A DNA stretch of 32,467 nucleotides from Tenericutes bacterium ADurb.Bin239 (GTDB taxonomy: Bacteria > Bacillota_I > Bacilli_A > RFN20 > CAG-826): assembly GCA_002069815.1 (NCBI GenBank), contig MWCB01000017.1:1-32467 (forward strand), read 5' to 3'. The notes beneath the pieces were generated by a model. It ran no database searches and had not been told where the DNA came from. It saw nothing but the letters and a program-made list of their open reading frames with translations. This document shows, in pieces, positions 30,401 to 32,467 of this stretch (position 1 is the first letter of the stretch; every line of letters begins with the position of its first letter). The position numbers were made by a program, and so were the translations under genes.

Positions 30401-30547
30401 GGCCCACGCTGCCATTGAAAGTGTTAATAATAGAAAATGTTGATTAGTGCGACTTTTTGTGTTGAATATAATAGTGTAGATCCCAAAAAACATATAAAAG
30501 GAACCACAGAGAAAAAAGATTATGGCTAGCAATGTATTATAGTCCAT
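27452..30547 (-). CDS. Membrane GAF-GGDEF-EAL protein with degenerate GGDEF, probable c-di-GMP phosphodiesterase
   Basis: The 1031-residue protein begins with about 7 helices (residues 5-235) resembling the histidine-kinase N-terminal 7TM sensor module. A second set of about 5-6 helices follows (about 265-415). A GAF-like domain covers about 437-590 (FDSAYLFELDE, INSFFALPIV). A GGDEF-like domain (from about 604) has AEDKF near residue 683 in place of GGDEF, so it is probably not a cyclase. The EAL domain (about 790-1031) is intact: VEALLRW near 811, ELEVTESLL, IDDFGKGYSSF, IKIDKSVV and AEGVETKEQ. AAAGGAG precedes the ATG. It is the only c-di-GMP gene here and probably responds to an unknown membrane signal. 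Confidence 0.92.
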   Translation of the reverse strand: MDYNTLLAIIFFLCGSFYMFFGIYTIIFNTKSRTNQHFLLLTLSMAAWAFAYSFSISVPTTEASIFWNAFSVIGWGPFYSFFLHFVIVLTGYNKKTNRFVKHFLLYSPAIISIILFAPYGYLSEVQYELLIIDVDLRNFLTANIGPIWIALYASVYSLTAVILLIRWWKKLESTSPIKRYVTYFIISVVICFLLGITTDVFPRVWGFMEMPKIAIVLLVSPAILLFLTLRKFGVLIEKTIRKDFSPSESHSTQEDENRLRLFQTAAAIFTIGAAGSFFTGHFIAKGNFLNELLLSLIVWLFGVFLLFIPRFKKHSVQNLLFLITSVVGMSFFIIKDVNIGASTVWAIYIVFLLYSIILDSKRHTLFFLLVTVATQIILWIIYPEVSTVINSAQYMKRLFIIVLSYFAVQYITKEYASKLRGYQRFSKEQEILEKVSTNFISVDRDNVRTKVDEMFVMTAEILNFDSAYLFELDENYENAKILNVYMADERESSPFERGTTFKTANFPEVKPLVSQNTPILCEDVTTLSVVETGYQRNFFIERGINSFFALPIVIDKKSKGFFVIEYKNPSDKRFTESRLHFLKILANILGDTIKKILYEERLYEFAYFDKSTKLPNRNMLRKNLEQLLDNRKESDKLVIFNIELENLRMINDSFGQNIGEQVVIKSALILKKLMKEGCTLARVAEDKFIIVMPIAETTEQIEMCANKIVDVFANPILPKEGIESLFVTTAIGVASYPDDGKDADTLLQNADLAGYAAKTSDTKLVFCSEQLKSHIEENTFLTNKLFKSMQNKEFDLHFQPQISCCAEKVVGVEALLRWTTDEGRRVPPDVFIPMLEQTGLIHDVGLWVLEQALKEHNRLVAKGFPPLRFSINLSIAQFRKENFVNNILKLIKKHKVDPKYVELEVTESLLSQNFADTIAKLAELKKAGINIAIDDFGKGYSSFHHLQLVPFNRIKIDKSVVDDITFEEKKSVIVKTIISLARALKAAITAEGVETKEQAALIREIGCDEIQGYYYSRPLPREALEEFLKNK

Positions 30548-30838
30548 AGTTTCTCCTTTCTTCGCTCAACATTTGATTGAGAATTAATTGTATCATATCA
30601 TTGTCAATAATAACAATTGTTTAATGCCATAAACAATAATAAAAAAATGATTATGACTTGAAATTACTTTGCGGTCCTGCTTAATAAGTTAGTTGTACAA
30701 CTTATGGCCTCAATTTTCATATGATAGCAAGAAATGCTAAAGAGGCAAAAGATGTGCGATTCTCCATAAATAGTGTAAGATAATAGTATCGCCTTAATCG
30801 CTAGATTAAAGCACTCAATAATAGGAGGAAATACATAG
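30548..30838. other. Intergenic region between the GGDEF/EAL gene and the thioesterase gene
   Basis: These 291 bp contain two divergent leaders. On the minus side TTGTTA-18 bp-TACAAT gives a possible promoter for the GGDEF/EAL gene. Toward the thioesterase lie an inverted repeat ATAAGTT/AACTTAT (30684-30705) with GTTGTACAAC at its centre, an AGCA/TGCT hairpin near 30725, and a TTAATC/GATTAA hairpin (about 30793-30810) just before AGGAGG. I recognise no known riboswitch, and the small frames here lack a ribosome-binding site. Confidence 0.5.
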
Positions 30839-31561
30839 ATGAAGGTGGAAAACAAATATACACAAAAATATGTATTGACAACTAATTATTATGATCCAAA
30901 CAATAATATTGGTGTTCAAGGCACCCTTGATTTATTTCAAAATATCGCGGCGCGTCATGCTTTTCTTTTAGGGGCCGGGAAAACGCATCTTGAAAAACTA
31001 AACCTCGCGTGGGTTATTGCCCGCACCGAAATAGAATATGTAACGTACCCGGAAACGCCATTAGAAGTAGAAGTTATGACATGGCCTCGTCCCGCGACCC
31101 GCTTTTACTTTGATCGTTATTATAAAATAGTTAATCCCGTTACAAATGAAGTTATAGCTATATCGAGAAGTAGATGGGTGTTAATTGATGTTGAATCACG
31201 GAAAATAGTGGGCGCTGATCGTTATGATTATCCGCTTACTTTTTATCACGAAGAAGAGCCTTTTGATCACCCCTTTCCCCGCCCTAGCGTTAGTGAAAAT
31301 AAAGTAGGAGAGTACATTGTTCGTCCTAGCGACATTGATGAAAATGGCCATTTGAATAATTCAAAATACGGGAATATAATCTTTGATTATCTTGATTTAA
31401 AGAAAGAGCAAAAGATTAAAAGTATTACTATTAACTACGCAAATGAAGCTTTCGAAGGTGAAGTTATAACCATTAGTCGCGAGATTGAAAGTTCTAAAAT
31501 TATAATTGCGGGTCATAAAGGTGATACAATTGTGTTTAATAGTGAGGTAATTATTAAGTAA
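30839..31561 (+). CDS. Acyl-ACP thioesterase (FatA/FatB family)
   Basis: The 240-residue double hot-dog protein would release free fatty acids from acyl-ACP in the cytosol. The N-terminal half shows TLDLFQNIAARHA, LAWVIARTEIEY and ISRSRWVLIDVESRKIV. The second hot dog shows the catalytic DIDENGHLNNSKY near residues 163-175, where the Asp-Asn-His pattern of the family is kept. A strong AGGAGG lies at 30823-30828. The ZIP gene starts one base after its stop, so the two are co-transcribed. Chain-length preference is unknown. Confidence 0.93.
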   Translation: MKVENKYTQKYVLTTNYYDPNNNIGVQGTLDLFQNIAARHAFLLGAGKTHLEKLNLAWVIARTEIEYVTYPETPLEVEVMTWPRPATRFYFDRYYKIVNPVTNEVIAISRSRWVLIDVESRKIVGADRYDYPLTFYHEEEPFDHPFPRPSVSENKVGEYIVRPSDIDENGHLNNSKYGNIIFDYLDLKKEQKIKSITINYANEAFEGEVITISREIESSKIIIAGHKGDTIVFNSEVIIK

Positions 31562-31562
31562 C

Positions 31563-32384
31563 ATGTTAACAACCCTTGAACTATGGATTATTATTATCGG
31601 AATGACCGTTCCGTTTCTTGCTACTGCATTAGGCGCAGCCGCTGTTTTCTTATTCCGCGGTCAAATTAGTGACAAAGTTAATAGTATTTTACTTGGCTTT
31701 GCGGCGGGAGTAATGATTGCGGCTTCAGTGTGGTCCCTAATTATTCCTAGTTTAGAATTCGCCACCGCTAGTGGTTGGGGCAAACTTGCTATCATTCCCG
31801 TTGCGGTTGGTTTTGTTTTAGGCGTTTTATTTTTATGGCTTATTGACCATCTTGTTCCACATATGCACCATCGCAGCAAAGATGAAGAAGGTTTACCTGC
31901 GAAAAAGATGAGCAATGATGTCAAACTATTTTTAGCGATGACGATTCATAATTTCCCCGAAGGAATTGCGGTTGGTTTTGCTTTTGCTGTTGCTTACGCT
32001 GGTATTACTAATCCTGATAGTGTTAGTATTTCCCTTTTTAGTGCGCTCGCCCTTTCCATTGGGATGGCAATTCAAAATATTCCGGAAGGGGCCGCGGTTA
32101 GTTTACCGATGGCACGCCGCTTGGAGAGTAAAGGTAAAGCTTTTGGCTTTGGTGTAGCTAGTGCGATTGTCGAACCAATTGGTGCCATCTTAGCCTTTCT
32201 CTTTGCTACTGTTTTCCAAGCACTATTACCATGGTTTTTAAGTTTTGCCGCTGGTGCGATGATGTTTGTTGTTGTTGAAGACTTAATTCCCGAAGCGAAT
32301 TTAAGTGGGACTGAGCACCAAGGAACATTCGCGGTGATGCTTGGCTTTGTTTTAATGATGATTTTAGATATAGTATTAGGGTAA
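31563..32384 (+). CDS. ZIP family divalent metal transporter
   Basis: The 273-residue membrane protein has 8 predicted helices and both ZIP metal-path motifs, HNFPEGIAVGFA in helix 4 and NIPEGAAVSLP in helix 5. A cytoplasmic His/charged loop HMHHRSKDEEG lies between helices 3 and 4. ZIP proteins import Zn2+, Fe2+ or Mn2+; some bacterial members work as facilitated channels. There is no good Shine-Dalgarno, and the ATG starts 1 nt after the thioesterase stop, so translation is probably coupled. A tRNA begins 9 nt after its stop. Confidence 0.93.
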   Translation: MLTTLELWIIIIGMTVPFLATALGAAAVFLFRGQISDKVNSILLGFAAGVMIAASVWSLIIPSLEFATASGWGKLAIIPVAVGFVLGVLFLWLIDHLVPHMHHRSKDEEGLPAKKMSNDVKLFLAMTIHNFPEGIAVGFAFAVAYAGITNPDSVSISLFSALALSIGMAIQNIPEGAAVSLPMARRLESKGKAFGFGVASAIVEPIGAILAFLFATVFQALLPWFLSFAAGAMMFVVVEDLIPEANLSGTEHQGTFAVMLGFVLMMILDIVLG

Positions 32385-32393
32385 ACATTTTTT

Positions 32394-32467
32394 GCGCTCG
32401 TAGCTCAGGTGGATAGAGTACAACCCTCCGAAGGTTGGGGTCACACGTTCGAGTCGTGTCGGGCGCG
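32394..32467 (+). tRNA. tRNA-Arg(CCG), cut before CCA by the window end
   Basis: Acceptor GCGCTCG pairs with CGGGCGC. The anticodon stem is CAACC/GGTTG and the loop CTCCGAA gives CCG, which reads CGG. The discriminator base is G and the window ends there. It follows the ZIP gene by 9 nt and may share its transcript. Confidence 0.92.

Noticed and set aside
30664-30855. 63-codon minus-strand frame before the thioesterase gene
   Set aside because: It overlaps the thioesterase start and Shine-Dalgarno region, has no ribosome-binding site of its own, and its composition is that of translated AT-rich leader.
1-32467. Reassignment of TGA to Trp
   Set aside because: Conserved Trp positions use TGG, and the genes are full length under the standard code.

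Overview
The window comes from a low-GC Gram-positive chromosome, most likely a free-living or host-associated lineage close to the Mollicutes (Acholeplasmatales, Izemoplasmatales or RF39-like Bacilli). The grounds are an AT-rich sequence with short spacers, PduL-type phosphotransacylase, Rex, long-form HPF, a CsbB/GtrA/YfhO-like glycosylation set and a FeoA-FeoA-FeoB iron locus. Tryptophan is encoded by TGG and TGA is not read through, so the standard bacterial code applies, but only one of about 27 genes ends in TGA. The taxon is inference; no rRNA gene is present. No insertion sequence, prophage or CRISPR array is visible.

Layout. 1-4980: a 1-Cys peroxiredoxin (-), then a small membrane protein, phosphoglycerate mutase gpmI and an M3 oligoendopeptidase (+). 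4983-5649: redox repressor rex (-), broken by one extra A in an A7 run. 5775-11895: a surface-glycan block with a GT2 polyprenyl-phosphate glycosyltransferase (-), a YfhO membrane protein (+), a GT-C transferase (-), a 54-residue ORF (-), tRNA-Leu(GAG) (-) and a GtrA flippase (-). 12040-15565: pduL, then a two-gene unit of an FAD oxidoreductase and an MFS transporter. 15681-17010: metK behind a compact S-box-like riboswitch whose terminator and antiterminator can be read directly. 17096-20662: hpf, then a Cof hydrolase / unknown helical protein / DegV / small membrane protein operon. 20695-23659: a choline-kinase-like phosphotransferase (-), tRNA-Arg(CCT), an ASCH-domain gene, tRNA-Ala(GGC), a GH13 amylase and tRNA-Leu(CAG). 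23858-26838: feoA-feoA-feoB plus a short FeoB-associated Cys-rich protein, facing a DtxR/MntR-type regulator (-). 27452-30547: a 1031-residue membrane GGDEF-EAL protein (-). 30839-end: acyl-ACP thioesterase, ZIP metal transporter and a tRNA-Arg(CCG) cut by the window edge.

Themes. Central metabolism (GpmI, PduL, MetK, amylase) and redox or metal homeostasis (Prx, Rex, Feo, DtxR, ZIP) are interleaved with envelope assembly. Several mRNAs look leaderless: a good -10 box lies 6-9 nt before the ATG and there is no Shine-Dalgarno sequence. The observations most worth checking are the reduced SAM riboswitch, the rex frameshift, the leaderless promoters, the paired GTTAGC palindromes before feoA, and the lone TGA stop that lies inside the -35 box of tRNA-Ala.
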